Part shown: positions 8,169 to 16,933 of the stretch, piece by piece
How the letters are laid out: each line of letters begins with the position of its first letter
Position numbering within the stretch: position 1 is the first letter of the stretch
Assembly: GCF_004793975.1 (NCBI RefSeq)
Contig: NZ_SRYB01000006.1
Location: 1 to 64,000 of the forward strand
DNA: 64,000 nucleotides
Reading direction: 5' to 3'
Origin: Lepagella muris
GTDB taxonomy: Bacteria > Bacteroidota > Bacteroidia > Bacteroidales > Muribaculaceae
Made by a program: the position numbers and the translations under genes
The notes under the pieces: model-generated
Seen by the model: only the letters and a program-made list of their open reading frames with translations
Databases searched by the model: none
What the model was told of the DNA's origin: nothing

Positions 8169-8846
8169 ACATCAAGCTCATCATGATTATGACATCAAGC
8201 ACAAAATAATCTGCGTGCCGGATGTATTGGCTTGATGTGCATAATGTAACAATATCATGTGCATGATGTAATTGGAATGGAAAAAGACATCAAGCTCATC
8301 ATGATTATGACATCAAGCACAAAATAATCTGCGTGCCGGATGTATTGGCTTGATGTGCATAATGTAACAATATCATGTGCATGATGTAATTGGAATGAAT
8401 AAATACATCAAGCACATCATGATTATGACATCAAGCACAAAATAATCTGTGTGCCGCATGTATTGGATTGATGTGCATAATGTAACGATATGATGTGCAT
8501 GATGTAATTGGAATGAATAAATACATCAAGCACATCATGATTATGACATCAAGCACAAAATAATCTGTGTGCCGCATGTATTGGATTGATGTGCATAATG
8601 TAACGATATGATGTGCATGATGTAATTGGAATGAATAAATACATCAAGCACATCATGATTATGACATCAAGCACAAAATAATCTGTGTGCCGCATGTATT
8701 GGATTGATGTGCATAATGTAACGATATGATGTGCATGATGTAATTGGAATGAATAAATACATCAAGCACATCATGATTATGACATCAAGCACAAAATAAT
8801 CTGTGTGCCGGATGTATTGGTTTGATGGGCATGATGTAACAATTTC
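8169..8846. repeat. Tandem array of 118-bp units (about 5.7 copies)
   Basis: Unit starts are at 8169, 8287, 8405, 8523, 8641 and 8759, each exactly 118 bp apart. The last copy decays after about 85 bp. Copies 3-5 are almost identical, and copies 1-2 form a second subtype (CTCATCAT versus CACATCAT). Each unit carries the word ATCAAGCACA twice near its left end and GATGTGCAT in the opposite sense twice near its right end. A unit can therefore fold back on itself: TACATCAAGCACATCAT pairs with ATGATGTGCATGATGTA with one mismatch. No unique spacers are present and no gene lies inside. Confidence 0.9.
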
Positions 8847-8850
8847 CAAA

Positions 8851-8899
8851 TGGCGTGCAGATTAAAGCTCTGTAGATTCAAAGCCTTTTCTGCACGCCA
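8851..8899. repeat. 10-bp perfect hairpin at array edge
   Basis: TGGCGTGCAG (8851-8860) is the exact complement of 8890-8899 across a 29-nt loop. It lies between the end of the tandem array and the decayed MACPF copy. It may be a leftover terminator, but there is no strong T-run. Confidence 0.4.
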
Positions 8900-8984
8900 C
8901 ATCGAAATCTGTGATTATATCACCACAATTCACATAACTATTATCATATAATTATAAGCTTCAAATTCTTCAATCTAATATATC

Positions 8985-9190
8985 TTACAGACAAGTAATG
9001 TAGTATTTTTCAGTAATTAAATCTGAATAACTTACTGTAGCTGCCGGTGCGGATGATATATAATCATTTAATCCATATTCATTTATCAAAGTCCCATTAT
9101 TATAAATAGAGAAACCTACCTTATCCTCTTCATCTATAGATATATTACCTCTTTATGTACCAATTTCTTATATTTATTATACACTCTGTT
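8985..9190 (-). pseudogene. Decayed 3' end of a second MACPF gene
   Basis: The minus strand encodes a fragment nearly identical to the carboxyl end of the intact MACPF gene at 9797-11380. KKLVHKEVIYL is followed, after a one-base frameshift, by IDEEDKVGFSIYNNG, then INEYGLNDYISSAPAAT. The intact gene has KKLIHQGVVYL, IDEEDKVGFSIYNNG and INEYGLKDYISSAPAAT. The rest of that gene is missing, and 9190-9326 shows no clear match. It lies just after a second copy of the small lipoprotein gene, so a two-gene module was duplicated and one toxin-like copy was lost. Confidence 0.85.
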
Positions 9191-9326
9191 ATCATGGGAG
9201 AATGTCCCCAATAACTAATTTATCTATTATTAGAAATAACCGACTCATCTTGCTATTTCGCGATTACATTTTCAACTAAATTACCATGATACATGACATT
9301 AAAAAAATGTGTAAATACTAAATACT

Positions 9327-9731
9327 TCATTGCAATACTTTTTTTAATGTCATGATTGATTGTTCAGCTGTGTCTGGCTCTTTTAATAAGGTCATGTTAT
9401 TACCATCATACCTTGTAATCCACCAATATCCCGCAAATATGTTATTTGGGACTATGGGACTTATGCGTAAAATATGACCCTCCAACCGATATTCAAAAGA
9501 ATTATAATCCTTGAACGGTTCATCCTTTTTGGTGTTGTAGAGAAAATCGCCTGAAGATTCCGATCCAAACGAATACATCACATAATACTCTTTTCCGGAA
9601 CTATCCGTCAGAGTCCCTTGCCATATCGTTTGATACACCTCTATCTTAGTCTCATTTTCATGTTCTTCCTTACTACACTGCGCAAAGGATAAAACCATCA
9701 TAAATGCCAATATACAATTTACTATTTTCAT
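9327..9731 (-). CDS. Small lipoprotein paired with MACPF module (copy 2)
   Basis: 134 aa. Signal peptide with lipobox FAQC (Cys19). The mature part shares its order of motifs with the 136-aa protein encoded at 11377-11787: the two read IWQGTLTDSSGKEY versus MWEGTLKDSQGKEY, and YWWITRYDGNNMTL versus EWWITKYDGKHMTL. The WxGTL start and the late WWIT.YDG..MTL recall a small lipocalin-like beta-barrel, which is only a guess. It remains intact although the MACPF gene that once followed it is a remnant. That would fit a protective or independent role. It follows the intact MACPF gene by 65 bp. Confidence 0.8.
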   Translation of the reverse strand: MKIVNCILAFMMVLSFAQCSKEEHENETKIEVYQTIWQGTLTDSSGKEYYVMYSFGSESSGDFLYNTKKDEPFKDYNSFEYRLEGHILRISPIVPNNIFAGYWWITRYDGNNMTLLKEPDTAEQSIMTLKKVLQ

Positions 9732-9796
9732 AAAATCATTCTTTTGTTATAATATTAATTTGAAGTTACTTAAATAATATTCAATTAAATACATAT

Positions 9797-11380
9797 TTAT
9801 AAACAACATATCTTATAATTGTCATCAATCAGTTTTGAATAACTTATTGTAGCTGCTGGGGCAGATGAAATATAATCTTTCAGTCCATACTCATTAATCA
9901 AAATCCCATTATTATAAATAGAGAAGCCCACTTTATCCTCTTCATCTATTAAATATACGACACCTTGATGAATAAGTTTTTTATATCGATGAAATCCTAT
10001 ATTCTGAAACCCTATATTGTAAAATGGATCCGGACTCGCAAGTTGCTCTTTAGCATTATTAGTGTTAAGAGTTGTATCATTACTCAGTACTTTAATCTTA
10101 AACATATTAGTTATTCCATTTATCCAATTATTCGTCTTTACAACTCCATCAGATCCACTAAAAGATCCACATAAAAGGGTATATGGATTTCCAAACCTAT
10201 CGTTAAACCAACACCAAATTGAATTTGCAGTAAACTTTCCAATCATTAACATCGGTTCTTTATGAGTAACACTAACCTCAGTACTTTGATTTATATAATT
10301 ACGCAATCTATTCTTTATATTTAATTCTAATATAAAATCTGTTACAGGGATCAGTCCATTCTGATTAAATTTTGAAATTACATTATTTGATTCGTTTGAC
10401 AATGAAGCTACCCAAGAAGTAAGATCTAATGTCGTATTTCCAACCTCCTGAGGAGTAACGAATCCAAATGCATTTCCACCAAGGGTAGTAGCACTAAACT
10501 TTATATGTCCAAAATTTCGAGTTGTAGACCATACTCCATTTTTCCCTCTTCCAATAGACAAATTCACATTACCAGTATCATTTGTCTTCCATGTAAACGA
10601 ATCATTAATTTCATGAGACAAATCCGATTCTTGTTCTTCTTCCGAAGAAGATTTTAAATGCGTTCCTACATAATATGCAGTTGCTCTACCGCCCGAACAA
10701 AAATTTGTCATTACAAGACTTCCATACATTTTATATAGTTCATAAGGATGAAGAGTATGGACATTTTTAATAAACTCAGAATCAAGATAGTCAACCAATA
10801 TCTCCTTCTGAATAGCATCTGAGTACTGCATTCGATATACGGAATCATTCGCAATTACATTCAGTTCACCAAATACAGATGTTGTGTCATTAATCAAATT
10901 CTCTCCAAATATGGAAGTCATTGTATGTTTATGACCCAAATGTATTCCCAAAAACTTAAACTCACTCCCATGTGCAACTTTATCAGTAAATTTCGTTTTT
11001 GATAAATAATCATCAATATTCTTGTAAGAATATACATTTGTCTTGTGACTCGCATTTTTCCAATACGTGAAATACGAAGAGTGCGACTTTGATAATTTAT
11101 CCTTATCAATTACCGGATAACCAAGATTTAGAGTATTTTCAATAGGTGTTATTTGTGGGTTTAGCGAATAACCCAAGAAATCCCTCAGAGCCAAAGCCCC
11201 TCTGCCCGTTCTGGTTTCAATAGAGGTAGACTTAGGAATATACGGAATCCACGGATTATCTGCCGGTCTTTCTCTGATTATATATTCACTTGATGATTTG
11301 TATTCATCAAGAAGCATTGGTTCGTTTTCAACGCAAGATACCAAACAGAATAGTAATAGAAGGAATGTTAATTGTTTCAT
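9797..11380 (-). CDS. MACPF-domain lipoprotein (BSAP-like pore former)
   Basis: 527 aa. Signal peptide with lipobox LVSC (Cys16). An early LGYSLN (69-74) and the MACPF signature region YELYKMYGSLVMTNFCSGGRATAYYVG (213-239, quoted in part: YGSLVMTNF then GGRATAYYVG) match Bacteroidales MACPF proteins. Some of these, the BSAP proteins, are secreted and kill related strains by pore formation. SWVASLSNES and a Cys/Trp-rich carboxyl part follow. Its start overlaps the stop of the upstream lipoprotein gene by 4 bp (ATGA), so the two are translationally coupled. Base composition is more AT-rich than the flanking housekeeping genes, which suits acquired DNA. Whether it is toxic, and to what, is not shown by sequence. 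Confidence 0.85.
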   Translation of the reverse strand: MKQLTFLLLLFCLVSCVENEPMLLDEYKSSSEYIIRERPADNPWIPYIPKSTSIETRTGRGALALRDFLGYSLNPQITPIENTLNLGYPVIDKDKLSKSHSSYFTYWKNASHKTNVYSYKNIDDYLSKTKFTDKVAHGSEFKFLGIHLGHKHTMTSIFGENLINDTTSVFGELNVIANDSVYRMQYSDAIQKEILVDYLDSEFIKNVHTLHPYELYKMYGSLVMTNFCSGGRATAYYVGTHLKSSSEEEQESDLSHEINDSFTWKTNDTGNVNLSIGRGKNGVWSTTRNFGHIKFSATTLGGNAFGFVTPQEVGNTTLDLTSWVASLSNESNNVISKFNQNGLIPVTDFILELNIKNRLRNYINQSTEVSVTHKEPMLMIGKFTANSIWCWFNDRFGNPYTLLCGSFSGSDGVVKTNNWINGITNMFKIKVLSNDTTLNTNNAKEQLASPDPFYNIGFQNIGFHRYKKLIHQGVVYLIDEEDKVGFSIYNNGILINEYGLKDYISSAPAATISYSKLIDDNYKICCL

Positions 11381-11787
11381 TTTATTATTTGGGTTAAAGT
11401 AATTGTTGATGAAAATGTGGTTTCCGGATCTCTTGTCAGGGTCATGTGTTTGCCATCATATTTAGTAATCCACCATTCTCCTACAATAATATCAATAGGG
11501 TAAATCGGGAAAATTTTTATAATACGACCTTCCTGATTATATTTAAAGCCCTGTTCATCATCAAAGGAATCATCATTATTTGTCTTATAAAGGAATGTTC
11601 CGAATGATTCGTAATCAAAAAGTAGCCTTACTGCATATTCCTTACCCTGGCTATCTTTGAGGGTACCTTCCCACATAGTTTGGAAAACGGAAACCTTAAT
11701 AAGATCATCTACCTTCTCATCATCCTTACCACATTGGGCAAAGATCACCACTAACAAAATTGATAATATACATTTTACAATCTTCAT
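11377..11787 (-). CDS. Small lipoprotein paired with MACPF module (copy 1)
   Basis: 136 aa from the ATG at 11787; a longer frame to 11796 would use TTG. Signal peptide with lipobox FAQC (Cys19). The mature domain has MWEGTLKDSQGKEY and EWWITKYDGKHMTL and is clearly paralogous to the 134-aa protein encoded at 9327-9731. It overlaps the MACPF start by 4 bp. A dedicated partner of the pore former (chaperone, anchor, immunity factor or secretion helper) is the natural reading of such coupling, but no member of this family is known to me by function. Confidence 0.8.
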   Translation of the reverse strand: MKIVKCILSILLVVIFAQCGKDDEKVDDLIKVSVFQTMWEGTLKDSQGKEYAVRLLFDYESFGTFLYKTNNDDSFDDEQGFKYNQEGRIIKIFPIYPIDIIVGEWWITKYDGKHMTLTRDPETTFSSTITLTQIIK

Positions 11788-11866
11788 AAAAAACAAATTT
11801 AGGTGTATTAATAATCAATCAAGTTCACTCATTAGCAAACAGCCACAGGCATACCATTTCCTATCA

Positions 11867-12256
11867 TCAACGATAAAGATACCCATACAAAATACCATCA
11901 TCGTGATGAAGTCTGATTTCCACCGTACCATCCATTCTATAGATGAATGTTATGAAATCCTGCTCTGAAGCAAAAATACCCAGACATTCTCCAAGCGGAC
12001 TATATATCTCAAAAAGATCGATATCCTCCGTTGCAACCATCTGCGTGCTTATTCCTTGCGGTGTTATCAGGCAAATACTCCTCTTTGAAGGCATGCGATG
12101 TTTATTTGGAGTTGGATAAAGATATTCAGTATCTGAATTCTCTGTGATCTCCACTACATAAGTTGTGTCGTCGGCAGTGTCGGCAGCACCTTGGATTTCT
12201 GCTACAGAAAAAAGTACCGCACCAACTATTATCGGATAAATGAAAAATTTATTCAT
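11867..12256 (-). CDS. Secreted small protein upstream of MACPF module
   Basis: 129 aa from the ATG at 12256 (another ATG at 12268 is possible). Hydrophobic signal peptide up to about residue 24 (EIQGA). The mature part is strand-rich: RSICLITPQGIS, then DLFEIYSPLGECLGIFASEQDFITFIYR and a closing VEIRLHHDDGILYGYLYR. This resembles the short beta-sandwich proteins (DUF3244-like) of Bacteroidales, but I am not certain of the family. It is first in the likely operon, 79 bp before the lipoprotein gene, and sits right behind a TAATTTTG promoter and an 18-bp inverted repeat. Confidence 0.7.
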   Translation of the reverse strand: MNKFFIYPIIVGAVLFSVAEIQGAADTADDTTYVVEITENSDTEYLYPTPNKHRMPSKRSICLITPQGISTQMVATEDIDLFEIYSPLGECLGIFASEQDFITFIYRMDGTVEIRLHHDDGILYGYLYR

Positions 12257-12291
12257 GCAAATTGACATAAGTTTAGTATCAAAAATTTCCC

Positions 12292-12299
12292 CAAAATTA
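12292..12299 (-). promoter_or_regulatory. Promoter -7 box of the MACPF operon
   Basis: TAATTTTG on the minus strand, about 36 bp before the ATG at 12256. No perfect TTTG is found 19-20 bp upstream, so this promoter may need an activator. The 18-bp inverted repeat lies at about -45 to -100. Confidence 0.5.
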
Positions 12300-12331
12300 A
12301 GACATCAATCTACATTAATGATAAAAAAAGA

Positions 12332-12387
12332 GTTCCAATTTAGTTCCAAAATGCATATATGAAATTAAATTGGAACTAAATTGGAAC
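12332..12387. promoter_or_regulatory. 18-bp perfect inverted repeat, likely operator
   Basis: GTTCCAATTTAGTTCCAA (12332-12349) and its exact complement (12370-12387) are separated by 20 bp. Each arm is itself a direct repeat of GTTCCAA, so there are four half-sites. It sits between the 3' end of the TPR-HTH regulator gene and the MACPF operon promoter. It is too far from T-runs to be a plain terminator, although it may also end the regulator transcript. Confidence 0.6.
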
Positions 12388-12409
12388 ACAACCCAAACAT
12401 ATAAATACC

Positions 12410-14143
12410 TTATAATAAACGTATTATCCTATCAATTATACCCGTAGGCAATTTCTTATCAAATGCCTTTAGCACAAGTTCTCCTCTATGATATGAAATA
12501 GTGTTTTTTGCCTTTCCTATCAACACCGACACATTTGTAGGAGTAAAACCGCACTTTATGAGCAGAGCGAGATGATAATCGAAAGTCGACAGATCACTAC
12601 CCGTAAGCAGGTACAACCGCTGCTTAAATTCCGGAGAACTCTCTATTACCATACTTTCTATTTCATCCCACAGACGGTTCTTAGCAACAATCGGTTTCCC
12701 AGCATCGAGATATTGCTGAATCTTCTTGTAAGCCTCCGAATTCAATATTACAGGCGAGATTTCCGATATTTGTTTATTATCGTTCACAATAGAAAGCAAT
12801 TCTTCCCGTAGGCGCATCCGCAATTCATTCATACCGGATGAATGAATACTACTATTTATATCCAATGATACCCCCTTTCGATACTCCGTATTTTCCGACC
12901 ACTGCCGGATACCATCTTCCCCGCTTTCAAGCATCCCACGCAAAATTTTCGTATTGTCTATTGCCTCATGTAGTCGCAACTTCTCTGATTGATTCCTATT
13001 CTTAAGATAAAGGAGTGCAACTATCAGTAATAAAATGAGAACTGACATGCCAAAAATCCACATATATAGATACTCATTATCCCTTTCCACCTTTATTTTT
13101 TCGCGCTGATGCAATTGATAATTGTAGAATGACGTCTGTAGCAGAGCTTGCCGGTCGCCGTTACGTTCAAGATATGACTCAATCTCATCGCGATATTCAT
13201 CAATGTAACGAAGTAATGAATCTGTCGGCACATATCTTCTCATCTGATTAGATAGCAATATCTTATATCCATTTTTATTGTTGTCCGAACGCTTATCTCG
13301 TATCAACTCACTCGCATACATCATCGCAGTGTCGCATATACCCGCTCTCTTGTATATGAAAGCTGCGCATGACAAGGCGGCAGGTTTGGATAATGAATCA
13401 CTGCCGGATAACGCACAACGTATAAATCTCAACGCTTGCTCAATATCTCCTTTTTTGTAGCATGTCCATGCAAGATTTATCTGAAGAGATGGTGAATCGT
13501 CCGGAGATATTCTATCTGACAGTTGCATTGTCTGCCGAAATTGCTCCTCTGCCTTATCATAATTTTTCATGTAAAGATAAAGACTTCCCAACAATTCAGC
13601 ATCATAAATCATATTGAGTGAATCCCTTTGTATGGAATCCAATTTCAACGCCTCCTCAACGTATGGTATAGCTTTCTCATAGAGTCTCAGTGCCATCAAC
13701 AGATCGCCTGTCTGAGCCAGTATCTTTCCACGCAGAACATTATCCCCACCATCAGCCGGAGTGTAGTCTAACGCATTCTGATAATAATTTAGGGCTGTGG
13801 GGTAATCTCCCAAATCGTGATACACACGTCCGCCGTAATAAAGTGCCTCTGCATATCTTCCCCTACTCTTATGCCGCTTCTCATTGGAAATAACCCGTAG
13901 GATAAGGCTGTCAGACTTGTGGATGACAAACGCCTTGTCGCGCGATTTTACCATAAGGAAATCATAATACTCCTTATCATAAGATGACAATCTGTCATAC
14001 CTGATTGCATCCAACGAATCCATCGCTTCTCGCGGAGAGACGGAAATCAACCTCTCCACTTCCTCAAGACGCGGATCCGGCTGACCTCCACAACAGGTCA
14101 GCACGATTGCAAACACTAATATGACAATGAAACGGATAATCAT
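12410..14143 (-). CDS. Membrane-bound TPR-HTH regulator
   Basis: 577 aa. The amino end MIIRFIVILVFAIVLTCCGG looks like a lipoprotein signal or anchor. Residues of about 65-300 are tetratricopeptide-like helices (YAEALYYGGRVYHDLGDYPTALNYYQNAL, quoted in part). A membrane helix (about 358-380, YMWIFGMSVLILLLIVALLY) follows, then a coiled stretch, and a cytoplasmic end with LIKCGFTPTNVSVLIGKAKN and ISYHRGEL, the helix-turn-helix form seen in Bacteroidetes TPR regulators. It likely senses something in the periplasm and binds DNA near the membrane. Its position suggests that it controls the MACPF operon next door. A TAACTTTG box at 14199-14206 is its probable promoter. Confidence 0.8.
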   Translation of the reverse strand: MIIRFIVILVFAIVLTCCGGQPDPRLEEVERLISVSPREAMDSLDAIRYDRLSSYDKEYYDFLMVKSRDKAFVIHKSDSLILRVISNEKRHKSRGRYAEALYYGGRVYHDLGDYPTALNYYQNALDYTPADGGDNVLRGKILAQTGDLLMALRLYEKAIPYVEEALKLDSIQRDSLNMIYDAELLGSLYLYMKNYDKAEEQFRQTMQLSDRISPDDSPSLQINLAWTCYKKGDIEQALRFIRCALSGSDSLSKPAALSCAAFIYKRAGICDTAMMYASELIRDKRSDNNKNGYKILLSNQMRRYVPTDSLLRYIDEYRDEIESYLERNGDRQALLQTSFYNYQLHQREKIKVERDNEYLYMWIFGMSVLILLLIVALLYLKNRNQSEKLRLHEAIDNTKILRGMLESGEDGIRQWSENTEYRKGVSLDINSSIHSSGMNELRMRLREELLSIVNDNKQISEISPVILNSEAYKKIQQYLDAGKPIVAKNRLWDEIESMVIESSPEFKQRLYLLTGSDLSTFDYHLALLIKCGFTPTNVSVLIGKAKNTISYHRGELVLKAFDKKLPTGIIDRIIRLL

Positions 14144-14198
14144 GATTGATTCTGAATCATTCTGATTGAATTTGTCTAAACCTCATTATTTGACATGG

Positions 14199-14206
14199 CA
14201 AAGTTA
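14199..14206 (-). promoter_or_regulatory. Promoter -7 box of TPR-HTH regulator
   Basis: TAACTTTG on the minus strand, 56 bp before the ATG at 14143. No clear -33 element is seen. Confidence 0.4.
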
Positions 14207-14324
14207 CAATAAAAATATATGCTTCGTATTTAGAATACAATTTTTTTTTGCAATTATTAACCATCCCGAATGTAACTTATGACCGGGGAATATGTCAAAT
14301 AAGGGTATGAAGAATAATTGTATT

Positions 14325-14948
14325 ATGAAGAATCTTATCGGCATAACTATCAACATCATCATTGCAATCTTTATGATTCCTCTTTCCGGATGCTCCCACA
14401 AGGAGAAGGATTATCCGCTTGAGATCTCCTCGCAGCTTCAGAACGTGAGCCGTCTGGAATTGGCACGTATGACTGTCGGGAAGGTGGGTATGATTTCCGA
14501 TCCGGAATATAAGGACGCCAAGAGTATCGAAGCTAAGGCATCCGCCCTGCTGAATCGGATGAAGATAGGCACGCGTCTCGGCGTATATTCCTACGATACT
14601 TATATCGTGGCATATCTCGATCTGAGCAAGGTTTCCAGCGAGGATGTCGAAGTGGACACAGAGACAGGCACCGCCTACCTCACACTCCCTCCGATCGAGA
14701 TCATGACCGACGGACGAGAACCCCAGCTCCATGAGGTGCACAGCCGCGTGACGGGACTCCGCTCCTCAATCACCCCTTCCGAACGCGCATCGCTCAAATC
14801 ACAGATGGCAAAGGAGGTGAAAAAGGAGATGTCTGCAAAAGCCGGTGCCACCGATCATCTGCGCAAGGCTGCCGAGGATAAGGCACGTGCTTACCTTACG
14901 GAACTTATCTCCAACTGGGGATATAAGGCTGAAATAAGTTTCAAATGA
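14325..14948 (+). CDS. DUF4230 lipoprotein
   Basis: 207 aa from the ATG at 14325, which gives a normal lipoprotein signal (IPLSGC). ATGs at 14292 and 14307 in the same frame are possible. The mature chain has the DUF4230 pattern: YDTYIVAYLDLSKVSSEDVEVD, then TAYLTLPPIEI, and a basic helical end (AYLTELISNWGYKAEISF). The function of DUF4230 is unknown; the fold recalls envelope-associated alpha/beta domains. A second DUF4230 gene follows after 40 bp, so the two probably form an operon and perhaps a heteromer. Confidence 0.85.
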   Translation: MKNLIGITINIIIAIFMIPLSGCSHKEKDYPLEISSQLQNVSRLELARMTVGKVGMISDPEYKDAKSIEAKASALLNRMKIGTRLGVYSYDTYIVAYLDLSKVSSEDVEVDTETGTAYLTLPPIEIMTDGREPQLHEVHSRVTGLRSSITPSERASLKSQMAKEVKKEMSAKAGATDHLRKAAEDKARAYLTELISNWGYKAEISFK

Positions 14949-14988
14949 GGTTTACAATAATACCTACACACAGTAATTCCTGCACACG

Positions 14989-15582
14989 ATGAACAAATGG
15001 ATTAAGATAATAATCGCCGTGACGGTTATCGCTATGGTTGCATTCATAGCATGGACCCTTCGTCCGTCTGCCCCGACTCCGGAATATAAGACCAATGAGG
15101 CTCGCATTAAGTCAATCACCCGTATGGTGGAACTATGCACCTCCGACATTCATGACGAGATGGCTATTAAGGCACATATCAACGGGAAATGGATTGTGGC
15201 ACGCCAGACTGTGGAGGGTCGCATACGTTTTGACCTTGACAGCCTGCGTATAGAACAACGTGGCGACACCACCCTTGTGTATCTTCCCCGCGAACGCGTA
15301 GACATTCTTGAGAATGCCGAACCGGGAGCATACGAGGTGCTGGATGCTTGGGATGCTCGCAACTCAGTCTTCAGCCGCACAATGACCGCCGCCGAGGAGA
15401 ATGCAATAAAGAGCAAATGGCAGGAGGAGTCGCGTAAGCGCGTGTATAAACGCGGCTACGTGCGCCAGGCACGTAAGAATGCCATAGCCACCCTGACACC
15501 GCTACTGAATGCAATGAAGGGCACTGACGATAAGAACGCACCGGTCATAATAATCGACCCGACCCCCGACCCTCGTCCATGA
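14989..15582 (+). CDS. DUF4230 membrane-anchored protein
   Basis: 197 aa. One amino-terminal membrane helix (about residues 5-24, IIIAVTVIAMVAFIAW) leaves the rest outside the cytoplasm. VEGRIRFDLDSLRIEQRGDTTLVYLPRERVDILE (quoted in part: RIRFDLDSLRIE, TLVYLPRERV) matches the DUF4230 core also seen in the preceding protein. The tail ends in DPTPDPRP. The stop codon lies inside the loop of a terminator hairpin. It is the second gene of a two-gene unit with the preceding lipoprotein. Confidence 0.8.
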   Translation: MNKWIKIIIAVTVIAMVAFIAWTLRPSAPTPEYKTNEARIKSITRMVELCTSDIHDEMAIKAHINGKWIVARQTVEGRIRFDLDSLRIEQRGDTTLVYLPRERVDILENAEPGAYEVLDAWDARNSVFSRTMTAAEENAIKSKWQEESRKRVYKRGYVRQARKNAIATLTPLLNAMKGTDDKNAPVIIIDPTPDPRP

Positions 15583-15595
15583 CGGGGGTCTTTTT
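15561..15595 (+). terminator. Intrinsic terminator overlapping CDS end
   Basis: GACCCCCG (15561-15568) pairs perfectly with 15583-15590 and is followed by TTTTT. The stop codon of the DUF4230 gene (15580-15582) is in the loop, so termination is built into the coding end. Confidence 0.85.
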
Positions 15596-15602
15596 CCATC
15601 CA

Positions 15603-16298
15603 CTATATTTTTTCGTTCCCTATAATACGGTAATCCAAACCTTCTCCCCTCACCACGGATTCCGTATGAGACGATGGTGCCACCAAGATGCGCTCTATGT
15701 CGGGAAGCGAGAGAAGCGGCAGATCATCATGATGATCCGTCAGCACACACTCTATACGCAGATTCCTATCGCGTGCAAGTCTCTCCACACGCATCCTCTT
15801 GACAACACCCCTACATTCCTCAAAATCTGATTCGGAGGTAGCGGATGAACCGGAGTATTGGGTAGCCTCGCAATATGGTATGCCCAAAATCCCGGCAAAC
15901 GGCAGGGCATATACAGCCGTAGCTGCAGTGGCAAGTACTACCGTACCACCCTCCTGCATTAAATCCTTGATAAGAGTCATCACTTCCGGTCGCAGACAGG
16001 ATTTGAGTGATTCTGCAAATTTTCGGAAATCGCTCTCTTTGCAATTATTTGCTGCAATCCTCAATATCCGTCGTTTCACTTCAGAATGTGGGATAAGACG
16101 ACATTTCCTAAGCAACACATCACGACACAATCCCATGAGAGGAATGAATCCGGAATCATGATAGAGATGTCGCACCAACCATTTCGTAAAAAGCGTGAAC
16201 GTATTGACGCTCACCAAAGTGCCATCAAGGTCAACCACCATGAGAGGTGTTCTGTCGTCTTTCCCTGTGTCAGTTTTCCCCATGTCGTATTTCTCCAT
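15603..16298 (-). CDS. HAD-superfamily phosphatase
   Basis: 231 aa from the ATG at 16298; the longer frame to 16328 would start at TTG inside the upstream gene. HAD motifs are in order: VDLDGTLV (Asp nucleophile and Asp acid/base), a Thr/Ser motif at VVLATAATA, a Lys/Arg region, and TDHHDDLPLL for Mg binding. A helical cap lies between the first and second motifs, as in SerB/phosphoserine-phosphatase-like members. The substrate is not evident. Five bases separate it from a phosphoribosyltransferase gene, so the pair may act on related nucleotides (inference). Confidence 0.85.
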   Translation of the reverse strand: MEKYDMGKTDTGKDDRTPLMVVDLDGTLVSVNTFTLFTKWLVRHLYHDSGFIPLMGLCRDVLLRKCRLIPHSEVKRRILRIAANNCKESDFRKFAESLKSCLRPEVMTLIKDLMQEGGTVVLATAATAVYALPFAGILGIPYCEATQYSGSSATSESDFEECRGVVKRMRVERLARDRNLRIECVLTDHHDDLPLLSLPDIERILVAPSSHTESVVRGEGLDYRIIGNEKI

Positions 16299-16303
16299 AA
16301 CCT

Positions 16304-16894
16304 CTACCGTTTGTAATCCATTGACCAAGGAAATCTCACGAGCGTATGGTCATGACAGCAATAGAAATCTGCATCCAAGAGCGGGGCATCGGTCGTCACT
16401 GTCACGACAGCCGTTTTTATCACGGCATCCGTGCCATATCTCTCTTGCAGTGCGTCGCAGACCACGCGTATCGTCACTCCGGAGTCGATTGCATCATCCA
16501 CCACCAATATCCGAGGCTTCTCATCCAACGAGGGTAATGGAGCGGTATCGGGCGACAGTCCCATCTCTTCCACCCTCCTGCCACGGCAAGATAATTGCAA
16601 CATACGTGCCTCCACGCAGCGCAAGGTATCAAGCATCCATATCGGCATTTTACGCAGTATTGCAAAGAGTCTGTCACCCTTCCTCTTCGTTGACGGACGC
16701 TGTAGCTCCACATCCCTCCTACAGCGGCAATAACCGTCGGGCAACGCTTCCCGCAATCCGTCGGCAACAAACGCACCTCCCCGACGTATCCCCACCATAA
16801 GGTCAAAACCATCAGGACAACTCCCGACAATATCGTCAGCGAGCCGCCTCGCAGCCATCCGCAATCCCTCCTCATTCAAAGTCAATACCTTCAT
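16304..16894 (-). CDS. Phosphoribosyltransferase-domain protein
   Basis: 196 aa from the ATG at 16894; the two extra codons in the longer frame begin with TTG. The PRPP-binding loop ILVVDDAIDSGVTIR is plain, and the early VGIRRGGAFVADGL corresponds to the PPi loop of type I PRTases. The middle (RRDVELQRPSTKRKGDRLF) has the flexible-loop position with many basic residues. The base it uses is not clear. It forms a two-gene unit with the HAD phosphatase downstream. Confidence 0.85.
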   Translation of the reverse strand: MKVLTLNEEGLRMAARRLADDIVGSCPDGFDLMVGIRRGGAFVADGLREALPDGYCRCRRDVELQRPSTKRKGDRLFAILRKMPIWMLDTLRCVEARMLQLSCRGRRVEEMGLSPDTAPLPSLDEKPRILVVDDAIDSGVTIRVVCDALQERYGTDAVIKTAVVTVTTDAPLLDADFYCCHDHTLVRFPWSMDYKR

Positions 16895-16933
16895 CCGCAA
16901 ACTTATTCCTAAAGGTTAAACAGCCTTTACCAC

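Noticed and set aside
8169..8846. CRISPR array
   Set aside because: Units of 118 bp follow each other without unique spacers, and no cas gene is near.
8667..8849. 60-codon frame within the tandem array
   Set aside because: Made entirely of repeat units, no start context or family.
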